Shown here: one piece after another, positions 1-13,283 of the stretch | Numbering within the stretch: position 1 is the first letter of the stretch | How the letters are laid out: each line of letters opens with the position of its first letter | Assembly: GCF_021347895.1 (NCBI RefSeq) | Contig: NC_067113.1 | Span: 41,641,474 to 41,705,473 of the forward strand | Direction: 5' to 3' | DNA: 64,000 bases | DNA from: Acanthochromis polyacanthus | Lineage: Eukaryota > Chordata > Actinopteri > Pomacentridae | Made by a program: the position numbers and the translations under genes | The notes under the pieces: model-generated | What the model saw: the letters and a program-made list of their open reading frames with translations, nothing else | What the model was told of the DNA's origin: nothing | Database searches by the model: none

Positions 1-1734
1 TGTAAGTTTAACTACAAAAGCAGCATCTTTCATACACTTCTAATTTCCCCCCTAAAACTTCCCGGCGTGTTTTTTTAAAGATAAGGCCCGACTTCATTCT
101 GGACTTGCATCAGGCGCATGAATATTGATCAGCATTACAGCATTAAAAATGAACCATTTTGAGCCATTTTTTGCATTCACAAGTTCCATTTTATTATTGG
201 CACCCTGTGCAGAATAACCCAAGCAAAGCAGCTGCGGTGATATGTGTTTCATTTGTGTTTTATTTGGGTCAATTTTAGCCAAGCAGATGGAGGAGAGCGC
301 CAGCCACATTGATGTCTGTGTTAGTGTCTCCTGGCATACAGATGAAAATGCGTCTGGAGCTCTGTGATTTCCACGTAATGAGGTTGAGAATAGCCCCAGT
401 CCGAGCAGGTTAGGCTGGACCGCGTTGACCTTTAACACCCCATAACCATCGGTCACAAGAGCCTGACAGATTGCAAACAAGCGACTGAAGCGCCGGCCAG
501 ATCATGCATATTACTCACCGTGAAGAGGCTCGAATCTGTCAGCGCCGAGTGAAGTCAATTCCCAGTTAATTTCGAGCTATCCAGTATTTATTTAAGGTCT
601 GGCACAAAGCAGATTGGCGGTTTTAAAAACGGAAGGTAAAAAAAAAAAAAAAAAAAAGTCCATCGGTTCTGTTTTTAGTGCGGCGGAAGGATCGGTGCAG
701 AGGTGTGGAGGAGATGCAGAAACAGGTTCAATGAAGGGAGGCGATGCAAACAAAAAATCATCACCAAAATGGGGAACCACAAGCCCAGAAACAAAGCAAA
801 TTAGTTTGAATTAGTGCACCAGGAATGGGCTGCTATGACAGAAGAACAATGAGAAGCTGGTGGAGAGCATGCTAAGACGCATGGCCGCAGTCATCAGAAA
901 CAATGGTCATGAATCAGTACTAACTCCTGTGTGGATCATGGGAATAAAACAGACAGAAAAGAAAACATGGAATGTCTAAAAGCAGTTTTTGGCAGAACAA
1001 TCCCATAGCTTTTGATGCAAGAATTTAAGTGATTTTGGTTATTCTCAAGAAAACCATGGAAAATGTCTGATATCAGCTCTGAAATTAAACTCTTATGAGC
1101 TGTTTTTGTTGTTATCATTATATTTGTCCAAACAAACATACCTTTAGCTGTACCAGGCATTAAAATGAAGAAGAAATGGAAGAAAACAAGGATGGTCTAA
1201 TCATTTTTTCCATGACTGTAAATGAACTGATGTTGTCAAATAGCTTGATCATCATTTATATTTAATTCATGCATTTCCATTAGTATTCTAGCGTCGTCAC
1301 TGTACAAGTTGAATAAAACACCATCATACCATCTGCCTTTGTGATGCTGTGTGCTCATGTTGTGTCATTCTGCACCATCCATACTACATTAATAAGACAT
1401 CCTGAAGAGACATCTTTCCATTTGTTGAGCTCTTGTCGTCACGCTGTTTCACAGCTGTTTCAGAGACACCGGTGACATTACAGGGTGAGAGTGTATCAGT
1501 TCGTTACACCCTCTCATCTATTTTCTACTCCACCCTGTCCTTTTACGTCCGTTGCTGCACATACATGAACCACAACAGCAGAGGCACTCGAGGACACCCA
1601 CACAACGTTTTGCATCCAAGACTTGTTGCTTTGTACGTGATGTGACACAAAGAGGTGAAACTGACAATTTCAAACCAATAAAAGTACCAGAAGCACTAAA
1701 GGATCACTGTCTGTTAGACCCCTCTTTTATTGTA

Positions 1735-1780
<46 letters not shown>

Positions 1781-2260
1781 GCCACAGGCCCCCTCTGTGA
1801 GATGGATTAGGTTGTAAATCTACAATTATTCAAAGACCACGCCAAATGTCACAGGTGAACGTACAGTCTTGGAAGCCCCTATAGGTCTGGGGTCAAGAGT
1901 TGGCTATATAAAGATTCAAAATGAAAAGGTTTACATTTTTAGACTTTTGTACAAAGTACCATTAAATATCACCCTGACTTCACCCCAAGTCAGCTGGGAT
2001 AGACCCCAGCGACCCTGCAGAGGATAAAGTAGTGTCGAGAAAATGGATGGATGGATTAAATACCTTTTCTCCTATCAGTCAATGCAATGTTTAGGCACCA
2101 TTCTACACAGATGTATTCAGCTTAAGGTTTACCTCTGCGAATTTGGTTATGAGACTTTTTCCACAATTAGAATATTACAGGAAAAAGTCACCTGCTGAAA
2201 TACAGATTATTAAAGCAGAGGTGGGTCATGGATGGAAACAAAAACTGAATGGCAAGTGCT
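1..2260. other. Intergenic, no gene seen
   Basis: No reading frame here shows a recognisable domain, and none is backed by splice signals. The stretch is AT-rich. It holds a poly(A) run near 640-657, a (TA)n microsatellite followed by poly(T) at about 1738-1780, and a fragment of a common teleost repeat at about 1978-2057 that ends in short ATGG repeats. The remainder appears unique and is unannotated. Confidence 0.6.
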
Positions 2261-2265
2261 AATTG

Positions 2266-3395
2266 TCATGGTTTCTGGTTTTCTTGTACATTCTTGGATG
2301 GTTTCCTTTCCTCTGTCTGTGTGTCTGTTTGTCTATTCTCAGTTACTTCCTGTTTTGTTTTGAAATTACCTCCATAATCTGTTTCACCAGTGTCTCGTCT
2401 CCAAATTAGTTTTCTGTGTATATAACCAGACGGCACACCAGTATCGGTGTGCCGTTCGGTTTCTGGGTGGTTTTCTGTTGGGACTTTGTGTGAGGAAATT
2501 GCATGTGTGGGTTCAGCTGTGGCTATTTCCAGAGTCCCTCCAGGAGCCTTTTTTTTTATTATTTTTTATTGTGCATATATACATTATTTACAGTGGGATG
2601 TATTTACACATACATAGACTTCATTTCGTTTTAACATTACCAATGAGGAAAAAAGAAAAATAACAATAAACTCAAAAGGGAAAAAAAAGAAAAAATACTA
2701 ATAAAAATAAATAAATCAATAGATAAATAAATCAATAGATAAATATGACAATAGTAGACAAACAGGAGAATACAAACAGATTTACATAATTTCTTCAAAA
2801 ATATTACACAAGTCAGTGGATCTTTTGTGTGTTATACGTTTCAATGAGTCAAAGTAATTTGTTATGTCAGTCAGAAATACAGTAAATATTTGCTTTGAGT
2901 ATGAAAACTTTGCTTTATGAATGTGATATTTTCCATATGATAAGTCCCTCCAGGAGCCCCAGCTGTGAGCCATTCCAACAACGACTCAGGAGCTGACGAC
3001 CTGCACTGCAACTTTGTTCTCCCCGCCTCCCGACCATCATGATTGGGCCGCCCTCCAGCTCCGGTCCTCCTCTAACCAATCGGACCAGCCGTCGCCACAC
3101 CTGCAGACTACATATCTGCCACCATGTTCTTAGCCTGGGCTGGGTTTTACCCTCTTGTGACATCCTGTTGGATGTCTGTCTCTTTGCCCTCCTGTTTAAT
3201 CTCCAGATCTCCTACATTTTCCAGCCTGTTTATCTCTGTATGATTCTCTTATTAACCAGTTTTGTATTTTTGTTGTATTTGGATTAGTTACCTTTTTTGA
3301 GATTCATCTGGACTTTTGGTTCAATATTTTCCTGAACATTCACAGATCTTCTTGTTATGTTAGCACCTGGTTCTTTCCCTGCCAATCCTAACACT
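2266..3395 (+). mobile_element. LTR-like dispersed repeat, interrupted by an L1-type insertion
   Basis: The segment starts TGTCATGG, has a TATA-like string (TGTATATAACC) near 2417-2427, and ends around CCTAACA, which resembles a solo LTR. About 190 bp of it, from the GTGTGCCG motif to TTCTCCCC once the insertion at 2549-2942 is removed, is clearly similar to 26638-26822. The outer borders are guesses. The flanks CTAAT and CTAGT might be a degraded target duplication. No internal retroelement genes were seen. Confidence 0.45.
2549..2942 (-). mobile_element. 5'-truncated L1-like LINE with poly(A) tail and 16-bp target duplication
   Basis: The 16-mer AGTCCCTCCAGGAGCC occurs at 2533-2548 and again at 2943-2958, flanking a 394-bp insert. 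On the minus strand the insert first encodes the end of a fish L1-type ORF2 (YGKYHIHKAKF, then a run ending in IFEEIM and a stop near 2782). This is followed by a 3' UTR rich in TTTAT and a tail AATAAAAAATAATAAAAAAAA. Target duplication, 5' truncation and a terminal A-rich tail are the marks of target-primed reverse transcription. Confidence 0.8.
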
Positions 3396-3419
3396 AGTGT
3401 GTTGAATAAATATATCCAA

Positions 3420-6400
3420 AGAGTTTACTAAAGTTAGTCAGCATCAATCACCATAAGCTACTGCTCATATCAAACCCGTAGAACTATAGCAGGAAAACAC
3501 CCAAAGAAGTGTAGTGTCCTCCAATAAAGTTATTTCAAGTCACTTTGGACAGGTTTAGGGTCAATTTTGGACACCTCCTGAGGTATCTGGATCAAATTTT
3601 TAAGTCATTTAGGACAATTTTTTGACTCGCTTCAAGTCACTTTGGGCAGGTTACTGATCATTTGGGACAACTTATGGGTCTCTTTGGACATAATTTGAGC
3701 AATTTTGGATTGTTTGTCTATATATGAATACACTAGCTTTAAAGTAACAGCATTGAAACTCTAAATAAATGTCTGTGTATATTTTTGATCACTATTTCTT
3801 GTATAGGTTAAAGTACCTCTGTCCATTACCACTCCTTTGAACTTCTCCATCCCCACTCCAGATCTTTACTGTCTGAACTCCCTGAATTTACCCCTGAAAC
3901 CACAAAGATGTGTTCTTCTCAGTTGACAGGTTCATTTTTGAGCTGCCTAAAGATAAGTTCATGGATACAGCTGTCCAAAATCTCCTTAGGGGGTGTCGGG
4001 CTCGGCAATATAGTTACACGATAGTGCCAGGAGCTTGGAGTAGAGTTGTTGTTTGAATAAGGATGCCTTCTTTATGCCCATAACTTGGAGGTTTTTGGAA
4101 CACATTCAACTGGGAAGAGACCCTAGCAAAGACCCAGAACTCACTGGAAGGATTGGAAACACCTTGGGTTTATTCCAGGAGGAACTGTAAAATGTTACTG
4201 GGCAAAGGAAACCTGGAGTGTCCTGCTTACCCTGCTGCCACTAGTAACTGGATAAGCAGAAGAAAATGAAAGAATGAATCTTTACAAACCATTTTCTGAA
4301 TGCTGAATGCAAAATATTCTGTTGGGAAACCTGTCAGAAATTACCATCAAGTGTGTGTCCGAGAAGGGCACGTTCACTATGAGCTCATACACATGTAGCC
4401 GAAAGGCGGAAACATACAATTAAAGCAGTTAAAATAGATTGACGGTGTTGATTTAGGACAGTGGAAACCATTCTAAAAACTGTACTCATATGTGTGAGAA
4501 AAGGCCGAATGGGTCAGTAAGATCTTGTGATTCATGGAATAGATTTTCAGTACATGAAAAGAAGCTTTGATGAGGATGTTCTGTGAGCCTCCATGCGTCA
4601 TTGCACTTGGCAGGAGCCATTCTGTGGGCTACACCGTCCAAATCACAAGATGTACTGAAAACCAGCTCCTTTTGTTGGAGGTCACTCTTTGTGCAGTCTA
4701 CAATACATCTACAAGTGGACTAAAGAACACCAACTCTGCTCCATTTTTTTTCTTTGTCCCGCATGCACAGTAATTCTATAGTTACATATAGTAGTCAGAT
4801 TAAAAATACACCACAAACAATGCTGATCAATTACACTATTACCCAAAACTGCCACAAGTGCTGCCAGTCGCTCAATAAGGCCTGACCTTTAGCGAGGGCA
4901 CATTGTGGTCATGGAAGGGAACGCCAACACAACGATTGTCTCTGCTCAGCCACCGTACATCATTGTTTTATCAAAATCAAGACGGGCTGACTGAACACAG
5001 CTAGCAGGAACTATTTGTCCACGGATCGATGACTGATTACAGCTCCTGCTGTGGTTTAAGCACCTCTCATCTCAAGCCAAGGCCAGTCCCAGTAGAGTGA
5101 GTCAATATAGATGGCTGCAATAATAGAGGCCGCATTGTAGCTTTCCTATTAATGCAACGGAGGCTTAAGTTTGAGTTATTGTCTCTTCTTTAAATGAGCC
5201 TATGAAATAATGCTGTTGTTTAGAGAAAATCTGGTGCAACTGCTGATATTTGGAGGAAGCAACTCCGAGCAGAAGGCGCCTCCTTCAGCTAGATGTGACA
5301 TTCATTAGATTTAGGCCACAGCCAAGTTATTAATATTTGAAAAGAAAAAACACAAGGACCACAACAAAGACTTCAAACACGGCATTGTTCTGTCTCGCCC
5401 GTGGTAAACCTGTGATTTTTCCCAGTTGAGAACTCGGCCAGGCTTCAGGATAGTCTCATTATGCAATTGCTATCATCAAATGCACTCAGTCAGGGCTTCA
5501 CTTGAAGAGTTTGCTGTGTCTCCTCTTCTTGAAAGGAACCGCGGTGATAAAAAGAAGGTCTCTTATCAGTCTCTCCTCCACTCGTCCCGCGGTTTTCGAG
5601 ACCAGCTGTTTTTTCCGCTTTCGTAAGCACATTAAAACATGTCAAGACATAAAAATCGTTAGCCCTTGTAGTCTGACATTTAAATGCGGTCAATTCTCCG
5701 AGTCTTCTGGGGACACTGTCGTCCTCTTGTAGAAATGTCAGACTAATAAGGTACAAACAGTCACAGTAATCCAATTCAGTGTACATCTTTAAGCATAAGA
5801 TGCAATCAATGTATTCAGCCCTCTGGTCTCCCAGCAACATGTCTGTGCCCCTCTTCCTAACATATATATAAGTGAGTAGAAGTCAGTCATTTAACAGGTC
5901 ATGACCAGAAGAATGTTCAGCCCTGAACAATACATTTGTATTCATGTCACAGCTGATTGAGTAACACCTCTCACATAACCATCAGATAAGGGAAAACACA
6001 CCTGAAAGCCCACTGCTTCACACTGATTTAAGGAAATATGTCTTCTAACATGGATTTCAACGTGTTTTTCAGATTGAACATTCTTCAGCTAATGTATAGG
6101 CTTATTTTATTTCTATATTTTGAACCTCTGTCTCATTTGAGTCCTAAAATTGCATCTCAAAGAGCTATAAGGGAGGGTGCACAGGTGTCGGTTCCATACC
6201 AGAAAATGCAAACCACTGCAGGAGCAGGAGTGACAAATATGCATATATAATATACTTTATAGCGCTCAGGATTAATATATGCTGCTATTTGCATCTCTTT
6301 GTTACTTCACTTCACATGAGCATTAAAATAATAAATAAAAATGCCTGACATCTGTGCATTCATGTCACATTATGCCATGTTGTGAACTAAAGCAAAAGTA

Positions 6401-6898
6401 AATATATAGGCTGTCATGAACGCTGTTGTCTTCATCTGACAGCGATCATAAACTACAGCAGGAGGCTGGAACTAAACAATGGGCGGATGATGCAGCGCTG
6501 CCACACATCATACTTAATTGACGTCCCTCCACAGCGAGACTGTGTCGTGTCTGTTGCCTCGACTCCTCCCTCCCAGTGTCATCTCCTCGTCTCGTCCTCC
6601 TGCAGCTCAGGTGGGAAGGACTAAGGTGGAAGGAGAGGAGGTGAGGAAATGGATACATGTCAGTGCACCTCTTGTGACGTCCCTCCCACTGTCTTGTTGG
6701 TTGTCCTGGCCGTTTGAAATGGGAGGGTCGGTGGCTGATCCAGTTCACCTGGACCTGCAGGCAGTCAGCTGGGCCGTGTGCTCATTCTGTCTCTTCCTTC
6801 TAACACCTGACATTCACTCTGTACCTCCTTTGATTTTGCACCTGCAACACTTCCATGCATTGCTCTCATGGCTAACATTGAATTTCAGTTTGTGACAC
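3420..6898. other. Intergenic, no gene seen
   Basis: No supported gene. Degenerate short repeats built on GTCA-TTTGGACA lie at about 3535-3720. A segment at about 4010-4275 resembles the 3' tail of a widespread fish repeat, ending in GGATAAGCAGAAGAAAATG. Bases 4840-5440 are non-repetitive and of mixed composition, so they are a candidate for conserved noncoding sequence, but this was not tested. The minus-strand open frame at 5490-5840 has no recognisable domain. Confidence 0.5.
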
Positions 6899-6934
6899 GT
6901 CATCCATCCATCCATCCATCCATCCATCCATCCA
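6899..6934. repeat. (CATC)n microsatellite
   Basis: About nine tandem ATCC/CATC units lie directly before a MITE copy. The same tetranucleotide occurs as ATGGATGGATGG at about 2043, 14014 and 14309. Confidence 0.9.
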
Positions 6935-6942
6935 TTATCTGG

Positions 6943-7408
6943 GTCAATAAATAACTGAGGGACTTTTGAAGTCCATGAGATATATCTTGCATACATTTTT
7001 GTTAAAAGTAAAAAAAAAGTTTTTTATGTTCAATATGATCATGTCTTTACAATTTTCATAGTTATTTATTATGGAAGCAATCACTTATTAATAAAAATGA
7101 CTGGATATCACTAAAATGTCAGCTAAATAACTGTCTGAATTTAACAACCACCTTCTAATGAGCTAAACAATAATAAAATGAGCTCATTGAAAAATTGTTT
7201 TGATTGTGTTCTTTTTATGAAGTTGAGATAATCATAACAGATATTTCTTTTTTTGGCAATATATCAAATTTTATATGAAAAATAACAAATTGTATCACTT
7301 TCAACTAAGTTCCCCATTTCAAAAACTCCTCTCAAGGAATTCCAGATCACATGACCTGCTCCACATGATGTCATTTCCTCCTGAACAAAAGACTGGCAAG
7401 ACTCCAAG
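6943..7408 (+). mobile_element. TCAATATA-type MITE, copy 1 (right part missing)
   Basis: It begins TCAATAAATAACTGAGGGAC and follows the internal sequence of the complete copy at 60367-61092 (for example the CACATGACCTGCTCCACATG motif). It stops at about GGCAAGACTCCAAG, so the right third and the right inverted repeat are missing. The element is noncoding. Confidence 0.75.
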
Positions 7409-7409
7409 C

Positions 7410-9183
7410 ATCCAAACATCTTTCTAAGGTTGATGTGTACAGTGATGTAAAAAGGACTAGCTTATGGAGGTTGTAAAAATATAAATAGTTAAATATGAAT
7501 ACCATGTAGAGCAACCATGTTATCCAGCACTGACGATTACTGTAAGTACTTGGACTTTAGGTTTTTTCCATTTAAAAAAAAACAAACAATGTGATTTATG
7601 GCCTTCTAATTATGATTTACTGCAATGAGGACATGTTTTCCTTCTCTTAGCTTGTAGTCATGGTTGTGCTGTTTCCATAGAGGTGCAAGACTTTATATTG
7701 CAGTTAAAAAAAAAACAAGAAAAAAAAACACCCAGAAACTGCTAACAGCACCAATAAAAAAAAATAGGAATGTGAAATAACGTCCATTTACTTCTGTGCA
7801 AATGCTTGAAACTCATAAAAAAAAGAGAGAGAGTCAAGTAGAGCAACAAAGAACTGCAACAAGTGTCGTGGTACCAAAGAAGACGCTTTCTTACTGCTCA
7901 GTTCTCGCAGCAACCAGATGATTGGAGCTGAGGACAAAAGGGTTGCTGGGATAAAGTGGAGCAATGTGAGGTGGGATTTGATGATAGACGAGATGTGGGT
8001 GGTGGTGTTGCTAATGCTGCTGGTGGCAGCTGTGACCTTAATGGCAACACGGTGCTTCGGCATGGGTCTGTGTGAGCCTGTGTTGTACATACTGTATTAA
8101 GGACCTTTTGCAGTGCTGCTGACTGCCCAGATTACAGGATTACTGCCGTCGCGGACTGTTTGACACCTTTAAGTCAGGCGAAAGCTCCAATCCTTTTCCT
8201 GGCAATGGGGATTTATATCATTCAAATCCTCCCTGTGGCTAAGATAAAACAAAAAATATTAATAATATAATCTCGTAGAATTGTCAGTGGCTGAAATCGT
8301 CCTGATGTGTGTAGCATCAGGAATGTTAATTAATGCTGAGATCTCAAAGTCCTATCAGGAAAAGCAGGGCAGATATTTGAACCTAAATAAAGCTTTCTGG
8401 TTTGTCTACCTCAACTCAGAGCCTCAAACAGATAACCCAAGCAGTTCTACTGTATCTTTAAAGTGGGCTCAGTATTCTGCTGCTGTTTTGTCCAGGTCAC
8501 AACTATCAGGCCGTTTATCAAACGAATTGTGTGCATCACACATTCTCTGATATGTTGTTCCGGGGCTTTTATCACTCCCAGTAGGAGCACATGCTGAAAC
8601 ACACACAGACGTGCACACATAGAGGACTTGTAGGGGTCAATGGGGGATTGTGTAGCCTCCATTCAGCAATCCATATCTTATATTTGGCACAATATAGAGC
8701 CATCAAGGGCGGGGTATCCGTCTCCCAGATCAGCTCATAATGTGCGCAGTCACGTGACAAAGGGCCTCTGGGTGTCATACCGGCAGAACAAGCACATCCA
8801 TCTGAGCCCTAAAGAGACCCAGGCCTGCCTTCAGTCGATGAAATGAGGGGAAGCCTGAGGCCAATTTGTTCCTGGAGATCAAAACCGCGTATGTGCTTTA
8901 CCCAAGTCCTTAAACTGGATTGTGAAACACTGAATAAGGTCAGATATGATGTGCCTGATGATCGCGTTTAGCATTCTGTAGGCTTCCAATGTCGCTCTGC
9001 CTCTTTACCACCGAGATCCCGGGCTTCAGCCCCACAGCCGATCATGTCACGCTGCTGCTGATTTGACACATCGATGGTGACAGACGGCTCAGGCCTGAGC
9101 TGAGCCAACTGACCCACATAGATGGTCACTACATATTCCTCCTTGTGCTGCAACAGCAAGTCTAGAATCTGACGCATTTTATC
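7410..9183. other. Intergenic, no gene seen
   Basis: AT-rich DNA with A-runs near 7700-7760. The short open frames on both strands lack domains, codon bias and splice context. I see nothing further here. Confidence 0.5.
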
Positions 9184-9185
9184 TA

Positions 9186-11399
9186 CAGGGCCTATAAAAA
9201 GTATTCACTCAGGTTAGAAGTTTTCCCCTTTTGTTGCTTTTCAACAATAAGCCCTAATCATTTTAATTTGACGTTTTTGAAAGCAGTTTGTCAAGAAAGT
9301 GACTCACCTCATTCAACACACAGGTGCAGCCAATCGGTGCTAAAAGTCGCATAATTAGTGAAATTGAGATCATCTGAGTGCAGTGAATGTTTCTCAAGTG
9401 ATTGTAGCATAAACACTCCTGCATCTGAAAGTTTCCAGTCACTAGTGAGTCACTACCTCAAGCTATAACTACACCATAAAGACAAAAGAACACTCCAAGC
9501 AGATCTGTGAAAAGGTTTTTTAAAAGCACAAGTCAGGGATTTGATACATGAAAATTCCAAGACTAAGTGTAACCCTTGGTTTAAAATCAAATCCATTATC
9601 AAGAAATGGAAGGAATTTGGCACATGCAAATTTACCTCCACCAGAAACTAAGTGACCAAGCAAGAAAAAGACTCGTGAGGGAGGCCATCAAGACCCCTAC
9701 GACTCCTCTGAAGTACATCACCTGTCACAGCTTTATGGAAAAGTGGCAAAGAGAAAGTCACTGTTGAAAAAAGATCATATTAGAGTCCACCAGGCAGCAT
9801 GATGTGGGAGACTCTGAAGTCAGCTGGAAGAAGGTTCTTTGGTCTGATGACATCAATTTCGACTACACGCTATGTTTGGCAGACACCAAACACTGCACAT
9901 AATTACAAAGACCATCCACATTGTAAAGCATGGCGGTGGCAGCATCATCATGTGAGGATGCTTCTCAGCCGCAGGCACTGGAAGACTTAAATGAGTAAAG
10001 GATAAAATTAATGCTGCAAAGTACGGGGAAATCCTGAAGGACAACTTGATGTGGTCTGCAAGAGGCCTACAACTTGAGAGATTTGTTTTCCAGCAAAACA
10101 GCGACCCAAAACATGCAGCCAAAGCTACACAGAAATGGTTTAAACACAAGGTGAATGATGGGGAGTGGCTGAGTCAGAGCCAAGCCTTAAATTCAATTGA
10201 GAATTTGTGGCTGTAATTGAAAATGCCTGTTCACTCATGATCCCTGACAGAGCTTGAGTAGCTCTGAAGAATGGAGGAAAACTGCAGTTTCCATGTGCAA
10301 GGCTGATTGAGACCTACGTACCGGGGGTCCTCGGTTTAGGGCATTTCGTTTTTACCGGTTATGGATCGGTCTTCAGTTTAATGAACAGCATTTTGTCGTT
10401 ATGTTGGAACTGGTTACGTGGAACTAGTTGATGAACAGAACGTATGAATACGCCATCACGCAGCGCTATAAGACAGATTTGTTTACATTCGCCGGTTGTA
10501 AGCCACCTTAGATTGTGCTACATAAATAAAGTTTGACTTGATACATTTGCTAACTTTTTGCCCTTCATTTCAACTCCCAAGTGCAAGTCAGACTCTTCTG
10601 ATGGCATCTCCATTTAAGTGAAATTAGATAGAATAAGATGCTCGGAACAGGGCAAAACACCAACGAAGATCAGTCAAGTAGTAAAAACAGTGTAACGTAT
10701 TGTAGTGACTCTTTGTGATGAATGAGTGAGACTTTATCTGGTTCTCTGGATGTTCATTGAACCTTCACACAGGCTACTGTGGGCCGTAGCCAACGCCAAA
10801 ATAGCTACAAAAACCCGATAACTTAGCTCCAGAATTCGCCGTCGTTCCCAGCTCTCTCTGGCACGGAGCAACACACACACACACTACTGCTGATTCCCAG
10901 CCAATCAGAGGCGAGCTAACTAAACATGGCGCATTCACTGACATTAGGTAAATCTCGAACTGAACAATAATCATTGAAACCTCAACATCCACAACAATAT
11001 AATCCATTACAATATTCTGTTATCTTCTTGTTAAATGATTCATACATGCATGAAAGTCATTGTTATTCATGACGTTTATGAAGAACTGATTGATATCGTG
11101 ATGCACGTTTTTCACTGGAGTTCCAACTTGTGGCAAAAATCGATTTGCGTCACACTGTAGGAACACAACTCTGACATAAGTCAAGGACCCCCTGTACATT
11201 GTACTGGAATTGCAGCCAAATGCTCATCTACGAAATACAGATTGGAGGGGGTGAGTATTTATGCAATCACTTACTTAATATTTTATATTTTTAAATAACG
11301 GACTTCATAAAAATCTGCATTGACATGAAATTTCATTTGGCCGTGATCCACTGTTGTAAAGCAATAAAAGGGGGAGGTGAACACATTTTACATGCACTG
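9186..11399 (+). mobile_element. Degenerate Tc1-like DNA transposon, with another element nested inside
   Basis: The ends are inverted repeats (left CAGGGCCTATAAAAAGTATTCAC; the right end read on the other strand starts CAGTGCATGTAAAATGTGTTCAC) with TA on both sides (9184-9185 and 11400-11401). Between 9440 and 10310 the plus strand keeps a decayed Tc1 transposase: a GGAAGAAGGTTCTTTGGTCTG stretch equivalent to the W-x-x-V-L-x-S-D motif near 9828, and the motif for a GGGS-type loop near 9930-9960. It has many stops and frameshifts and cannot be active. A pogo-type element at 10321-11194 splits it. Confidence 0.8.
10321..11194 (+). mobile_element. pogo/Tigger-like element nested in the Tc1 copy
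   Basis: The ends are inverted (left CCGGGGGTCCTCGGTTTAGG; the right end on the other strand starts CAGGGGGTCCTTGACTTATG) with TA target duplications at 10319-10320 and 11195-11196. The internal sequence is clearly related to 28566-29850. It includes a decayed Tigger transposase N-terminus at about 10576-10670 (CCCAAGTGCAAGTCAGACTC, then GTGAAATTAGA and GCTCGGAACAGGGC). It keeps no long open frame. Confidence 0.78.
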
Positions 11400-13280
11400 T
11401 AACTTACATTTATTTCTATGAATATTGGAGGAACCAAAGGAATTCCATTACTATACACCATCACCGATTCAAGAACTGCTGAGAAGAAAGTTACAAATAA
11501 CTCAATTCCAACGGAAAATGATTGTGAGCCATTCCCTGCCACAGATACAATTTCCTGACTCTCCCTCTATACCATTTCTGATAGCAGAGCAGCGAAACAA
11601 ACTTATAAAGATTTGGGTCATCACAGACAGCAAATTCATCCGGCTAAAACAAAATTGTCATCACTCTGCTTTGCTGAGCTAGAGTTTCAAGGGAAGGGAG
11701 GAAGCCAGGAGGGGAAATGGGTTAGCAAAGAGATGGAGAGAGCAGCTGTGTTGTGGTGTATCGCTCTGTCCCTGTCGGGCTGGGCTTATTGAATTGATGT
11801 CACTCCTTTAAATTTCAGTGCGTTGGGCCGCTACGTGCAGGTGTGTGCGTGAGTGTGAGTGAAGAAGCGAGGGAGGGGAAATAGCTGAGGTTTTCCTGTG
11901 ATTCTGGAGGGCCTGGCGACCTTCCAGAGACTCAAGGAGGTTTCTGAGCCTGAGGCTTTCCAAGCAGCCTCTCCAATAAGATCGAATTTACCTCCGATTG
12001 GAGCGCGCACTTGCTTTTGTAGCAATGTCAGGGTGTTTATGCGTGGGTTTCGCTGCGTGCACGTTCACGTGTGGGTGGGTGTGAGCAACATGCAAGTCAG
12101 TCAACCCCTCCCACACACCTCCAAATACATACCGAAAATAGCTGGCAGGGAAAAGACCAAAACTCTTTTTGTTTTTTTGTTTTTACTACATCATACATGC
12201 CTTGCAGTGTCGGCATGAGATTGTTGTTGAAAGTTTCTCAGCCGTTACCGGGGGGGGGGGGGATTAATATGTGACCAAAAACACAGTACCTGGTCTTTGA
12301 GTGTGCCTCGCGAGCCCTGGTGAAATTGTGCATTTAATCCAATTTATGTGGAGCACTCAATTCATGTGTGAAAGAAGAGGCAAAATAAAAGCATCCTCTG
12401 ATGAAATGGATGTGCTGCAGTATGTCCCTTTGACGACTAGGCTCGCTGCTTGTGAGTCACGATGTGGAGAGCATGGAAATGATTTGTCAGTGCGTCACAT
12501 TTGATTCTGAAAAGATCAAATATTGATATGGCAAAAGCAGGAAAAAAACGGTATAATTCAGTTCTGGTGTCCTTGTCCTTCTCTTTTGTCTCTTGGGGTG
12601 CAATTACAATTATGGCTAAACTAGGAGATTAATCTTATAATGTCTTCTCCACACTGTGGGCTGAGCGAGCTGCTGCCTGCTGCCTGTAATCTTTCATACT
12701 GCAGCAATTTCAATATTCAGTGGAATGTATGGTCAGAGTCAAAAAAGCACAGCTGGGGCACTTACATAGTTAATGAAGATGTTTCAGAATTGGACACAAT
12801 GACACTTAATGCAGAAGTGGAACATGATATATTGCAATCGAGTGGTCGGAGTAGATATTAGACCAATTTAGGAAGTGAAACAGTTGATAATGAAGTCAAA
12901 TCTATCATAGGAGGTGAGGGCTGAGTTGTATTTGAGTAATCTGACACAATTTTAGTCTTTATTACCACAATTGTGTGAAAGAAGTAGGTTCTGGTGGACA
13001 CTTGTCTGACTCGTCGAATGGAATGCAATTTGGCGTCTTCCCCTTCTATTATCTGTATGTGACCATTTTCAGAATCCCCTTTACAAACAACCTTCAAGCA
13101 GCAACCTGTCACACTGAAAATGTCAAGATTTGCAAAGGATTTGGACAGCAACTGAATTATCCATTTCGATGGCAGCATTCACCTCCCTGTATGCAAACAG
13201 TCCACAAAAAAGTCACTATTATTTATCGTTTTGGTCCGCCCAGTGCAATTGTGATTGCTTGTATATGCATGTGTTTTTCC
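11400..13280. other. Intergenic, no gene seen
   Basis: No supported gene. A poly(G) run of about 13 lies at 12250-12262. The short frames at 11898-12218 and 12975-13334 show no domain. The stretch at 11700-12100 has mixed base composition and no obvious repeat. Confidence 0.5.
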
Positions 13281-13283
13281 TCT

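Noticed and set aside
5490..5840. 116-codon minus-strand open frame
   Set aside because: No recognisable domain, no splice support, and ordinary composition; chance length in an intergenic stretch.
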